A stretch of 64,000 nt of DNA from DASUSH01 sp963785155 (lineage in GTDB: Bacteria > Actinomycetota > Thermoleophilia > Solirubrobacterales > 70-9), in assembly GCA_963785155.1 (NCBI GenBank), contig CAWAUB010000007.1, positions 310,001-374,000 of the forward strand, written 5' to 3'. The position numbers and the translations under genes were made by a program. How positions within the stretch are numbered: the first letter of the stretch is position 1; every line of letters begins with the position of its first letter. The notes under the pieces are model-generated. The model worked only from the letters and a program-made list of their open reading frames with translations. It ran no database searches and had not been told where the DNA came from. Below are positions 28,306 to 41,485 of the stretch, piece by piece.

Positions 28306-28602
28306 ATGATCCGGGGAACCCTCCTTCTGCTCGTCGCGTTCGCGGCGCTCGCCATCGCCGGCTGCGGTGACGGCGACACGACGACGATCATCTCCACCAC
28401 GCCGACGGAGACGACCACCGTCGAGACCGAGGCGGAGGAGACCAAGCCGGAGACGACGAGCACGACCTCGACGACCACGGAACCGGCGACCACGTCGACC
28501 ACCGCGCCGGGGCCTGAGGGCGGCGAGATCTCCGACCTTCCCGCCTGTGACTCGGGCCCGCCGCCGTGCGTGAACTCGGACGGCTCGGTGCAGGCGCCCT
28601 GA
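28306..28602 (+). CDS. small Thr-rich lipoprotein
   Basis: 98 residues. The signal LLLLVAFAALAIAGC gives a lipidated Cys near residue 19. Next come about 45 residues rich in Thr, Glu and Ser (low complexity, probably a wall-spanning linker) and a short Cys-containing end (LPACDSGPPPCVNSDG) that could form a disulphide. Function unknown. ATG 28306 is favoured over GTG 28300 because TAGGAT lies 7 nt upstream of it. Confidence 0.6.
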   Translation: MIRGTLLLLVAFAALAIAGCGDGDTTTIISTTPTETTTVETEAEETKPETTSTTSTTTEPATTSTTAPGPEGGEISDLPACDSGPPPCVNSDGSVQAP

Positions 28603-28616
28603 GCCGGGCCCGTCCC

Positions 28617-28689
28617 TAGACTGCGCGAATGACTACCGCCGAATCCTCCGCTTCGCGTCCGGTTCGGCTAGATCTGATCTGCATCAGAT
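28617..28689 (+). promoter_or_regulatory. leader element copy C: -10 box, repeat and start-codon hairpin
   Basis: TAGACT (28617-28622) precedes ATG 28629 by 6 nt. The 53-nt repeat is 28637-28689, with hairpin arms 28672-28678 and 28683-28689 around CTGC. Compared with copies A and B, one arm position changes C to G and its partner changes G to C, which keeps the pair. The right arm overlaps the ATG at 28688. Confidence 0.65.
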
Positions 28690-28691
28690 GA
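28629..28691 (+). CDS. putative 20-residue leader peptide
   Basis: This is the only long-element copy in which the repeat is read uninterrupted from a leaderless-type start: MTTAESSASRPVRLDLICIR, then TGA. The TGA overlaps the ATG of the next gene (ATGA), the arrangement used for translational coupling. The last five codons form the hairpin, including a TGC Cys codon in the loop and a rare AGA Arg codon. It could be an attenuation or ribosome-stalling peptide; this is inference. Confidence 0.45.
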   Translation: MTTAESSASRPVRLDLICIR

Positions 28692-29477
28692 GCTCCGGGG
28701 AGTCCGAGAACCTCGTCGCGGCCGTGGCCGACAGCGTCCGCGAGGCGCTGCTGGAGGCCGAACAACGGGGCAACGATTTCGTCGCCGAGGCGGAGCGGCG
28801 CTCGGCGGAACTCGTCGCCGAGGGCGAGAAGGACGCCGAGGAGCGGGCGGCAAGAGATCGTGGCCGACGCCGAGAAGAAGGCGGCAGGGATCGTCGCGAA
28901 GGCGGAGGCGATCGCCGAGAAGCGGGTGGCCGACGCCGACGAGCAGGCCCGCGTGCGGGTCGAACGGGCGCGTCAGGCGCTCGAGGACCTCGGCGTCGCG
29001 CTCAGCGGCGCCGCCGACCCGGCCGTCCTCGAGGAGCTCGAGTACGACGAGGACGAGGATGACGAGCCCGAAGACGAGGAGCCGGAGGCCGAAGAGCCGA
29101 GCGAGGGGCCGGAGCCCGAGCCGGAGCCGGAGCCCGAGCCTGCCGAGCCAGAGCCCGCTCCCGAGCCGGAGCCTGAACCTGAACCCGAGCCGATCCCGGA
29201 GCCGGAGCCGGAGCCCGAGAAGCCGGAGCCCGAGGAGCCGGCGCCCGCAGCGGCCTCATCCAGCCCGAGCACCGACGAGCTGATCGCCCAGCTGCGCGCC
29301 GGCGCCGGCAAGGCCGCCGAGAACACCGGCGGCGAGGAGGCGGCGCGGCTCGTCGCGATGAACATGGCCCTCGACGGAGCTTCACGCGAGGAGGTGGACC
29401 GCCACCTGGCCGAGGGCTACGAGGTGGCCGACCGCGGCGCGCTCCTCGACGAGGTCTACTCCCGCGTCGGCGGCTAG
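28688..29477 (+). CDS. coiled-coil protein with acidic Pro-Glu repeats, frameshifted
   Basis: The first 55 residues (SSGESENLVAAVADSVREALLEAEQ...) are helical. The reading frame slips near 28850 and continues as ADAEKKAAGIVAKAEAIAEKRVADADEQARVRVERARQAL, a heptad-rich coiled coil like those of DivIVA or ATP-synthase b-type stalks. A 90-residue acidic stretch dominated by PEPEPE follows. A helical C-terminal domain (TDELIAQLRAGAGKAAENTG...) closes the protein. About 262 residues when repaired. No family recognised. The start lies in leader hairpin C. Confidence 0.6.
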
Positions 29478-29923
29478 CTCTTGAACGTTCCCGGCCCGCC
29501 GCCGGACCGCGCGCCGGCCGCGTACTCCGCCAGGTCCTGCGACCAGAACTCGACGACGTTGCCGTCGGGGTCGGTCAGGTAGATCGCCCGTCCCGGCCCG
29601 AGCTGGATCGGCCCTTCGATCTCGCCTCCGCGCTCCGCGATGCGCTCGACGAGACGGTCGATCTCACCGTCGGCGACGTGGAAGGCAAAGTGGACATGCG
29701 CACCGCCGCGGCCGCCCGCCAGGCCAACCTGCGGCGTCCACAGCCCCAGCCGCGCCGTCTCGCCGATCAGGTACCAGTAGCGGCCCTCGCGCCCCTCGCC
29801 GTAGAGCGTCTCCTCGAGCCCGAGCAGGTCGCGGTAGAACTCCCGGGCGCGGTCCAGATCGGCCACCTCCAGGACCAGCTCGGAGATGCCGGTGACTGCG
29901 GGAGTTTCGCCGGTCGCTTCCAT
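29474..29923 (-). CDS. VOC-fold (glyoxalase/bleomycin-resistance) protein
   Basis: A 149-residue metal-binding domain with two beta-alpha-beta-beta-beta modules. ISELVLEVADLDRAREFYRDLLGL opens the first; GAHVHFAFHVADGEIDRLVERI and AIYLTDPDGNVVEFW form the second, with a His and the final Glu as likely metal ligands. Substrate unknown. TAATCT lies 8 nt before ATG 29923. It overlaps the end of the coiled-coil gene by 4 nt, tail to tail. Confidence 0.82.
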   Translation of the reverse strand: MEATGETPAVTGISELVLEVADLDRAREFYRDLLGLEETLYGEGREGRYWYLIGETARLGLWTPQVGLAGGRGGAHVHFAFHVADGEIDRLVERIAERGGEIEGPIQLGPGRAIYLTDPDGNVVEFWSQDLAEYAAGARSGGGPGTFKS

Positions 29924-29931
29924 GACAGGCG

Positions 29932-29937
29932 AGATTA
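29932..29937 (-). promoter_or_regulatory. -10 box of the VOC-fold gene
   Basis: On the minus strand TAATCT is 8 nt before ATG 29923. It lies 35 nt from the uvrA start on the other strand. Confidence 0.45.
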
Positions 29938-29971
29938 GACACCCGACCCCACCCGTACACTTGTTCGTGTA

Positions 29972-32929
<2,958 letters not shown>

Positions 32930-33022
32930 CCCTTATTAGGTAGTTATCACGGTTGTGGTGAGGCCGTCCTGCCTGGACAATCCCAGGCGAGGGTCAAGGC
33001 GGGACCAGGAACGCCGATGAAC

Positions 33023-33035
33023 GGTCAGGAGGACC
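33023..33035 (+). promoter_or_regulatory. hairpin-embedded ribosome-binding site
   Basis: GGTCAGGAGGACC is an inverted repeat (GGTC/GACC) holding AGGAG in its loop, directly before TTG 33037. The identical 13-mer precedes the gene at 46811 (46794-46806). In both places it is also read in a short upstream ORF containing GQEDR. Confidence 0.45.
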
Positions 33036-33036
33036 G

Positions 33037-36000
33037 TTGGGTGTCGTGACTGAAAACCGGGTGCGGTGGGAGAGCGCGTTGCGGCGTGCCCTGATCGCGC
33101 TTGCCGCGATTGCGCTTCCGGCACTCTTCGCCGCGCCGGCCTTCGCCGCACCTACGTTTGCGCCCGCAACCAACTACTCGGAGGGCGCCGTGCCGTTCGG
33201 GACCTCCATCACCACCGCGGACTTCGACGCCGACGGCAACCTCGAACTCCTCTACGAGGTGAGTCCGTCGGGGCTCCGTCTCCGCAAGGGCGACGGAGCG
33301 GGCGGGTTCGGCGCGTTCACGGTCGTTCCCTCAACGGGGCTCTCGCAGGACTTCAACTCGGTGTACACGGCACAGCTGAACCCCGACGTCGACTCGTTCC
33401 CCGACGTCGTCGTGACGCCGGGGGGCACCCCCGCGAACGACAATCTCGTGCTGCTAATCAATAACGACGACGGCACCTTCAGCGAGACCGTGTTGTCGCT
33501 CGGCCTCAAGACCCGGGCCCACGCCGCCGCCGTGGGTGACCTGAACGGGGACGGAGACCCGGACATCGCCGTCACGACCTCCGCACCCGCCGGCGCCACC
33601 GACAACCTCGCGATCTTCTTCGGCGACGGGAGCGGGGCCTTCGGGTTCGCGGGCTACGTGGACCACGGCGGGCAGCTCGAGTCGTCCACCTTGGCGAACC
33701 GGAACGATGTCGCGCTCGGCTACCTCAACGCCGATGTGGTTCTCGACATCGTCGTCGCCAACGAGGACTCCGGCAGCTTCGCCGTGCTCCTGGGCCAGGG
33801 AGACGGGCTCACGTTCGATCCGGCGGTGACCTACGGGATGGGAGGCACTGAGCCGCGGGCGATCGTGCTCCGGGACCTCGACGGCGACGGGGAGCTCGAC
33901 GTCGCGACGCTCAACCGCGGCTCCAACGACATCGGTGTCCGGCTGGGAATCGGCAACGGGAGCTTCGGCCCGGCTCTCACCTACGGCCTCGGCGGGGGCA
34001 CCGGCGGCCAACACCTGCTCGCCGTCGATATCAACGACGACGGGGTGCTCGATCTCGTCACCACGAACCAGGGCACCAACGACTTCAGCGTGCTCCTCGG
34101 GAACGGGGACGGAAGCTTCGACACCGGCGTGCGGTTCGGGACCCCCAACAACCCGTACGAAGCCGTCGCCGGCGACTTCGACGAGGACGGCCGCCCCGAT
34201 ATCGCCACGACGGGCGGGGCCTTCAGCGCCAGCACCGGCTTCATCAAGGTGCGCCGCAACACCACCGACGAGAAGGCACCGAACACCTTCATCGACTCCA
34301 ATCCCGCGGATCCGACGAACAGCACGACCGCCAACTTCACCTTCCACGGCACTGATCCGGCGATCGCCTCGCTTCCCCTTAGCTTCGAGTGCCGCCGCGA
34401 CGGTGCCGCCTGGAATCCCTGTGACACGACGTCCTCGGACAACGACACCGCCACCGAGGGCCAGCGCACCTTCGAGGTCCGCGCGATCGACACCGCCGGC
34501 AATGCGGATCCCACACCGGCCTCGTACACCTGGGCCGTCGATCTGACGCCGCCGACGATCACCGTCACGACGCCAAAGGCGGGGCCGCCGCACGACCACT
34601 TCGAGCTTCACGACGGCGCACCGGCCTTCAGCTGCAGCGATCCGCTCGCCGGTGCGCCGCCGGTCGCCTCGGGCGTCGACGACTGCGGTGCATCCAGCTT
34701 CGACGACGACATCCCGCTCGGGCCGAAGCTCATTACCTTCACCGCGACCGACAACGCGGGCAACGTCTCCACACCCGTTACCCGCGTCTACGTCATCGAC
34801 CCGCCCAACTACGGCGAGTTCGTGAACGACGACGACCCGGTTGCGTACTACCGCTTCGACGAGCCCTACCCGTCGTCGCAGTCGCCGCAGGAGATCGGGA
34901 TGGAGGATTCCTCCGGAAACGGCCACCACGGCACCTACAAGAACGACGTCGCGCTGCGACGCCAGGGCGGGATCGCCTGCGAGCGCCGCCCGCATCCGCC
35001 CCGCGCCTGCGAGTCCTTCGCGAACGATCCTGACCGCCCCGGCTGGGCGGCCTTCTTCCCCGAGCGTGACGGCTACGGCTACGTGAACGGGATCTCGGCT
35101 TCGCCGACCGGCTACACGATGGAAGCGTGGGTGAAGCCGCGCACGCCTGGGGCGATGATGATCATGAGCCACGGCCGAGCGGGTCAGCTCTTCATAGACG
35201 GCTCGGGACGGTTGGCTTTCGAGCAATCCCAAGACACCGTCTCCGGCGGCGGCCCGGTGCTCGACACCGGAAGCTGGTGGCACGTCGCCGCCACCTGGGA
35301 CGGCCACCACACCCGTCTCTACGTGAACGGCGACGAGGTCGCCCACTCGACGACGGCTAACGCGACCCCCTCGGGCATCTCGACCTTCTACGTCGGCTAC
35401 GGCGAGCGCGCGCCCTGGTTCCACGGCGAGATCGACGAGGCGGCCCTCTACAACCACGCGCTCAGCCGGCACGCCTTCGAGGACCGCTACGCGATCGGCA
35501 CCGCCAAAGACAAGCCCTCCCTGCCCGGCCACGCGGGCAACGACCCGCTCAACACCGGACTGCCCTCCGCTGACCCGACCGAGCCGAAGAACAACGGTCT
35601 CTACGCGCCCGGCAAGACTGCCCAAGGCCGACTTTATTGCACGATTGCCATGACGCCGCACGGCCATGCCGACATCGCCAGCTGCACCGCGACCGCCGAC
35701 GGAGGCACGATCGGCCAGATCGCCGGCGACGCTGCCGGGCGGGCTCGGACTGCACGACTTCGTGGTCACGGTCGTCGATCAGGGCTGGCAACACCTACGT
35801 TCACCCGCACACCTATGACGTGGTCGACTTCTCCTCGCTCTACGGCCGCGACCCTCTCGTCGCCTACTACCGCCTCGGCGACGGCCGGCACGAGCCGATG
35901 CAGTGATTCGAGCCCCAACGGCCGAACCACGGCGAATACAAGAACGGACCGACCAGGGGCCGGTCGGGATCGCCGGCGACGGCGACACGGCCCGCGAGTT

Positions 36001-36724
36001 CAAGGGCCCGAACGGCTACGGCTACGCGAACGGCCTGCCCGCTCCGGACTACCAGACGACGATCGAGGCCTGGGTCCATCCCCGACAATCTGAACCGCGA
36101 CCAGTCGATCGCCGGCCATGGCGATGGCGGCGAGCTTTACCTCGAGGGCGGCCGCTTCAAGTTCCGCCACGGCCCCCAGAACCGCATCGTGAGTTCCGAC
36201 GGCACGCACGCGCCGAACCTGAATTCGGCCTTCACCCAGGTCGTCGGCACCTGGGACGGGGTCGACCTGCGGATCTACGTCAACGGCGAGCTCGAGGGCA
36301 CCACCGAGTCTATCGCGCCGCCCCTCGTCCGGTCGACCTTCTACGTCGGCTACGGCGAGATCAAGCCGTGGTTCGACGGCCGCATCGACGAGGTCGCCTA
36401 CTACCGCACCGCGCTTGCACGCCACCGCGTCTCCAGCACTTCCTCGCTGACCCGGCGGCCGACGGCACGACCGGCTCGGGTGGCGGCGGCTCCGGTGGTG
36501 ACGGCGGCGGTGGTTCGGGCGGCGGCTCAGATGCCGGCGGTGGCGCCGGCGATCAGGGCGGCAGCGCCGAGGACTCCGGCTCCGGCACAGACCCCGGCGT
36601 CCCCTCCGGCGAGGAGCCCGACACCAAGGCCGAGCTCCAGAAGTGCCTCAAGCGGGCCTACAAGATCGGCAACAAGAAGAAGCGCCACAAGGCGGTCAAG
36701 AAGTGCCGCCAGCAGTTCGGCTGA
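33037..36724 (+). CDS. giant secreted FG-GAP/LamG protein with Cys/Lys tail, several frameshifts
   Basis: TTG start; signal peptide ending PAFAAP. In order: FG-GAP/VCBS repeats with Ca-binding DxDxDG-like loops (DFDADGNLEL, DLNGDGDPDIAV, DLDGDGELDVAT), Ig-like domains (FECRRDGAAWNPC), then a LamG domain (VAYYRFDEP...WWHVAATWDGHHTRLYVNGDE...FYVGYGERAPWFHGEIDEAALY). A second LamG copy (36000-36420) is split over three frames; shifts lie near 35740, 35900, 36090 and 36430. A Gly/Ser/Asp-rich linker and the tail KCLKRAYKIGNKKKRHKAVK end it at 36724. Probably a cell-surface adhesin; ligand unknown. Confidence 0.75.
36632..36721 (+). other. C-terminal Cys/Lys tail, copy 1
   Basis: About 30 residues with two Cys and a central Lys/Arg run, after a Gly/Ser/Asp-rich linker. 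It is nearly identical to the ends of the proteins at 43664 and 46811. See the finding on a possible sorting or anchoring signal. Confidence 0.6.
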
Positions 36725-39700
36725 TCAGTCCCTGACCGTCTCGCAGTTACGGCTGATGCGGTCCTTCGTCGCGCTCGCGACAACGACGTCGTCCCCGGCG
36801 CCGCAGTTGACTCGGTCGGGGCGACCGCCGCGGACGTAGATCTTGTCGTTGCCGCCACCGCCGCCGATCCGGTCGCGGCCGCGGCCGCCATTCAAGCAGT
36901 CGTTGCCGCCACCGCCCTGGATCCGGTCTGCGCCGCTCCTGCCCGAGATCCTGTCCTCTCCGGACGTGCCCTTCAGCCTGTCGTCGCCCGGAGTCCCGGC
37001 GAGGATGTTGGCGCAGGGGCCGGGGTTCGCCGGCGGATCGGGGTTGGGGGTGGGGGCGGAACCGCCGCCACCGTCGCCAACAGCAACGGACCCGTCCCCG
37101 CCGGAGCCCCCACCACGCCCGCCGCCTCCGCCGGCCGCGGGCACCGGGACGCTCGCCACGAGGCCCCAGTTGCCGGCCTCGTCGCGATAAAGAATCCCGA
37201 CGTGCTGGGCTCCGCCCAGCTGCGCGTCGGTGAGCTGAAGGTCAGCGGGATCGCCGGACGGCTCGGGGTTGCCCTCGTCGGCGCCGATCTGGGTGCCCTG
37301 GCTGGGCTTCGCGATCGGGTTCGCCGAACCGACCACGCGGTAGAGGTCCGCGGTGCCGCACATCCAGTCGTCGCCGGGGGCCGACCACTCGAAGGTCACG
37401 TTCGAGCCGCTGCGCTGCGCGGTCAGTCCCTCGGGCGTACCGGGCGGCCGTGAGTCGGTGCCGTAGTTGCCGGTCCCGCGTTCGTCGTGACGAGACGTCC
37501 ACCATTCCTGGTTTGTCGTCGAAGCCGGCGTGCCCGACTCGCAAGCATCGACGCCGTCGGTATCCCAGAGGAAGGACCAGCCCTCGCGCGTGTACCCGGT
37601 GACGTCGAGGTCGCCATCGCCGTCGGCATCGCCGACCGCGGGGGTCGTCTGGAGCCAGCCGCCGGCGAACTTCGGCCACCCGGCGGCCTCCTGGCCGGCC
37701 GAGTCGTACGCGTGCAGCTGGTACATCCCGGTGCCGACCAGGATGTGCCGCCCCGGCCCCGTGCCGGCCACCCGCGAGATCGCCGCGTTGGAGACGAGCT
37801 GGAAGTCGTCTGTGGCGCGCGGATAGCCGGGCGCGGCGGGCGCCGGATCGGGGGTCGGACCGCTAGCGAACCGATCTCCCACGCCTGCTCGACGTGGCTG
37901 AACGGCAGGTTCTGGTTGACCGCAAGCAGGTTCGCGGCCCCGTTCACGGTCAGCCCGCCCTTGACGGCCCAGATGCTGTTCGGCAGGCCGCTGACGTTGC
38001 CAACCGACGTGTAATCGGCGAGGTTCAGGATCGGGCCGTTGTCGAGCGTGTTCGCGACCGCGTTGGCGTAGGTCGAGACCGTCGTTCCGGTCCCGTCGAC
38101 GAGCTGCGAGCCCTGGCCGGCCAGCGAGGTTCCGGCCGAGATCGAGACCTCGTCGATGTCGTCGCCGTCGACGTCGACGGCGGCGGACTCGTGGCCGGGC
38201 AGCACCAGCGGCAGGAGGTCGCCGGCCGCGACCCCGACCTCGGCGGGCCACGAGCCGGCGACAGTGCTGCCGTCATGGTTGATCGCGTAGACGGGGTTGG
38301 ACCCGGTCGCGGTGTTCAGGAAGACGTTCAGGAGGCTGAACGGACTCGACGGGAAGTCGGGGTCGACGTTGATGAACTCGTTCGTGGAGGCGACGATCTC
38401 CGGCCGCGGGTCGCCGTCGAGCTCGGCGATCGCGGGCGAGGTGACGATCTCTGCGCCGTCGGTCGCCGAGCCCTGGTCCAGGCGCTTGGGGAAGCCCGCG
38501 ACCGTGGCGCCACTGCCGTCGAAGACGTGGATGTGCTGGTCCAGTGCCGCGATGACGATCTCCAGCGCGGGGCCGCCCGTCAGGTCGGCGAGCGACGGCG
38601 AGCCGAGGATCCCGCGCTTGATGTGGTTGTCCGAGTTGATCCGGCGCGAGGCCTGGTCGAAGCACGGCTTGACCGGGTCCGGTGGCCGGCAGGGCTCCGA
38701 TAAGGAGGGGTCCAGCCTCACGGGGAAGCCCGCGAGCGGATTTCCGTCCAGCCCCCACGCGTGGACGTGCTCGCCGGCAGCAAGCACGATGTCGGCGTCC
38801 TGGTCGCCGTCGATGTCGCCGATCGCCGGCGTGCGCGGGGTTTCGCGCGGCGCGGGCAGCCCGGCGCCGACCCCGTGACTCTGTGCCGCCAGGTACGGGT
38901 CCGTCGTCACCGGCTGGCCGCCGTTGAAGCTGCCGACCGGAGTGCCGTCCGAGTTCAGCACCCACAGCTCCCCGCTCGAAGTCGCCTGGATGACATCGAG
39001 CTCGTTGTCGCCGTTGACGTCGTAGAGGCGCTGCGATGACTCGCCGCCGGCGGCCGTCACGTAGTCGCCGGCGTTCGCACCGCTGCCGACCGGCTTCGGC
39101 CAGCCTTCAAGGTTGCCGTCGTCCTCGTAGGCGAAGAGGGTCTTGCGGTACTGCGCCATGTTCGCCGGGTCGTCGGACTCGGCGACCGTCAGGCGGACCT
39201 GGAAGGCGTGGCGCTCGGGATCAGGGGTCGGATAGGGGTCGGCGGGCCATGCGTTCGCAGCGGTACCGGCGGGACGCCCGGCGTCCCCGGCGACGCTGCC
39301 GTCGCAGGTTGTCGCCAGCGTCTGCAACGTCGCCTTCGGGATCGTGGCCAGCGTCGTGCCCGTTGGCTGCTCACCCGCTCCGCTGCCACCCGGGACCGGC
39401 TGGAACGCCGTCGCCGCCGGCTGCTGACCGCAGGCGTACTCGACCTTCCAGGTGAGCGACGAGTTCGTATGCGGGCCGGCCACCCTGCCCTTGATCGCGA
39501 TCCCGCCGGCCGGGACCCGGTCGACGTTGATCGGCGCGAACCAGTCGGGTGCGTCGATCTGGGCCTCGGGCGGGATGCAGTTGGGGTCGGCGCCGGGCCC
39601 GGAGGTCGTGCACGGCCAGCCGGCCGGCGGCGAGGCCGGCGCGCCAAGCGGATCGTTGGAGATTCGCGCGAGCGCGCCGGCGAGGTTGGCCCGCCCATAG

Positions 39701-41391
39701 CCGAAGTGGGTGTCCCAGCCCTCGCCGGCGAGGTCCGCCTGGCCGACCGTGCCCGTGTTCTCCGGCTGGACGTCCTCGGCGGTCATCGTCAGGAGCTGGC
39801 GGACCTCGTTGCCCGATAGGACGTCGGGGCTCGGTCCGGCGCCCGGCCCGCCCGGGCCGAGCCACAGGCGACCGAACGAGTGGATGAGGCCTGCGGCGCC
39901 CGACGCCTGCCCGGTGTTCTCCGAACCCGTCGAGCCCATCATCACGATGTCCGCCTTGCCGCCGTACTGCGTCAGGTTCGAGTTGCGGAAGAAGCTCGTC
40001 GTCGTCGGTTGCCCGCTGAGGTTGAGTGGGACGAAGTCGTCGAGCTGGTCCTGGAACGCGTTGCAGCCGTCGATGAACTCCTGGGGCGGAGCGGTCGGCA
40101 GGTCCCCGATCAACGGGAGTGATCCGAGGCCGTTGCACGCGGTGAACGGCGCCGTGTCCGGCAGCGAGCCGGCGACGTACATCGCCTCGTTGTAGTTCGT
40201 GGGGTAGTTGTGGTTCGCCGAGTTGATGTCGCTGGAGACGAGCATCAGCGACAGGCCCTGCTGGTCGGCTCGTTCGAAAACGCGGCGGGCGAACTGGGTG
40301 TTCGTCAACCCTCCGACGGCCCCCTCGACGACGCTGGCGCCGTTGCGGGTCGCGTAGTCGACCCCCATCGCGTAGAAGTCGGTCGGGACGACGAAGGTGT
40401 CCCAGACGCGCAGCGGCATGAGCTGGCAGTCGGGGCACATGCCGACGCCCTTCTCGTCGTTGTCGGTCGAGGCCACCGCCTCGCGGGCGCGTCCGGTGCC
40501 GTGGCCGTTGGCCGAGCAGCAGCTGGACGCGTCGAACGGATCGTTGTCGTCGTCGAAGAAGTCCCAGCCGGCGATGTCGTCGATGAAGCCGTTGCCGTCG
40601 CTGTCCTGCGCCCCGCCCGGCTGCGCCGGCTTCGAGAACTCGGCGATCAGATCGGAGCCGTCGAGGGTCGAGTCCGCCTCGTCGTCGCCGTCGTTCAGGT
40701 CGACGCTCGCGTCGCAGGCGAAGTCGGTCACGTTGAACACGCCGTCGCCGTTCGCGTCGTCGGCCGCGGAGAAGCCGGCGCAGGGACCGCCTGTGTCGAG
40801 GCGGTTCGCGCGGCTGACGTCGGGCGTCGGCAGCTCGCCGCGATTCAGCCGGACCTGGGTCCGCAGTTCGCTCTCCTGCCAGCGGATACCGGTGTCCAGG
40901 ATCGCGACGGCGACGTCGTCGTTGCCCACCTGGGCGTTCGCGCCGCCGCCGTACTTGCCGAAGTACTTCCAGGCCGTGTCGGCGCGCACGCCGGCGATCT
41001 GGGCGCAGTTCTGGCCCGGCGAGGCGATCGAGTTCGCCTGCCGGCCCTGGGGGTCGAGCTGAGCGGTGCCCGGTAGCGGCCCGAGGCAGTCGAGGTACTG
41101 AGGATGAAGCGGGCCCGGTGGCGCGAGCAGCGCCGAATCAGGGCTGAAGCCGAAGGTCCGGGATTCCTCGTCGAAGTAGCTGCACGACGGGCCGCCCTGC
41201 TCGTCGTCGGTCTCGCAGTCGTCGAAGTCGGGATCGTTGGGCGTGTTGATCCGCGGGCTCTCGTCCGGGTCGGATCCGGGGAAGGCGGCGAGCGCGGCGG
41301 CAGGCGTCGCGAGGGCGAGCACCAGCGCGACCACGAGTAGGGGCCAGCGAACTGCGCGACGGGACCCCGAAGGCCCCCCTGCAATACCCAC
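36725..41391 (-). CDS. secreted subtilisin-like protease with FG-GAP repeats and RTX-like C-terminus, frameshifted
   Basis: GTG 41391 (TACGCT box 7 nt upstream) gives a signal peptide ending PAAALAAF. The S8 triad is visible: Asp in VAVAILDTGIRW, His in NGHGTGRA, Ser probably in TGQASGAAGLI, which departs from the usual GTS. A large Cys-containing insert with D-rich loops lies between Asp and His. After the protease come FG-GAP repeats (DVNGDNELDV, DIDGDQDADIVLA) and, beyond a shift near 37865, a fibronectin-like domain and RTX-like nonapeptides (GTPGDDRLKG, GGGGNDCLNGG). About 1,555 residues. Convergent with the LamG protein, abutting it. Confidence 0.78.
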
Positions 41392-41398
41392 GTTGGCG

Positions 41399-41404
41399 AG
41401 CGTA
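41399..41404 (-). promoter_or_regulatory. -10 box of the subtilase gene
   Basis: On the minus strand TACGCT is 7 nt before GTG 41391. It supports that start over the much longer upstream open frame, which would bury the signal peptide. Confidence 0.45.
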
Positions 41405-41471
41405 GACAGGTGTTTCGCCTGAATCAAGGGACAACCGTGCCGACGGCCGACATCGCGTTTGCACGCTGGCG

Positions 41472-41477
41472 TAAACT
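41472..41477 (+). promoter_or_regulatory. -10 box of the beta-helix protein gene
   Basis: TAAACT lies 8 nt before GTG 41486 and supports that start over TTG 41459. Confidence 0.45.
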
Positions 41478-41485
41478 TTCTGATC

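Noticed and set aside
33454..35769. Very long minus-strand open frame opposite the FG-GAP/LamG gene
   Set aside because: The translation is Val/Arg/Gly-rich without recognisable domains, and the plus strand encodes clear domains. The same applies to other long antisense frames, such as 9282-11183 and 47195-49510.
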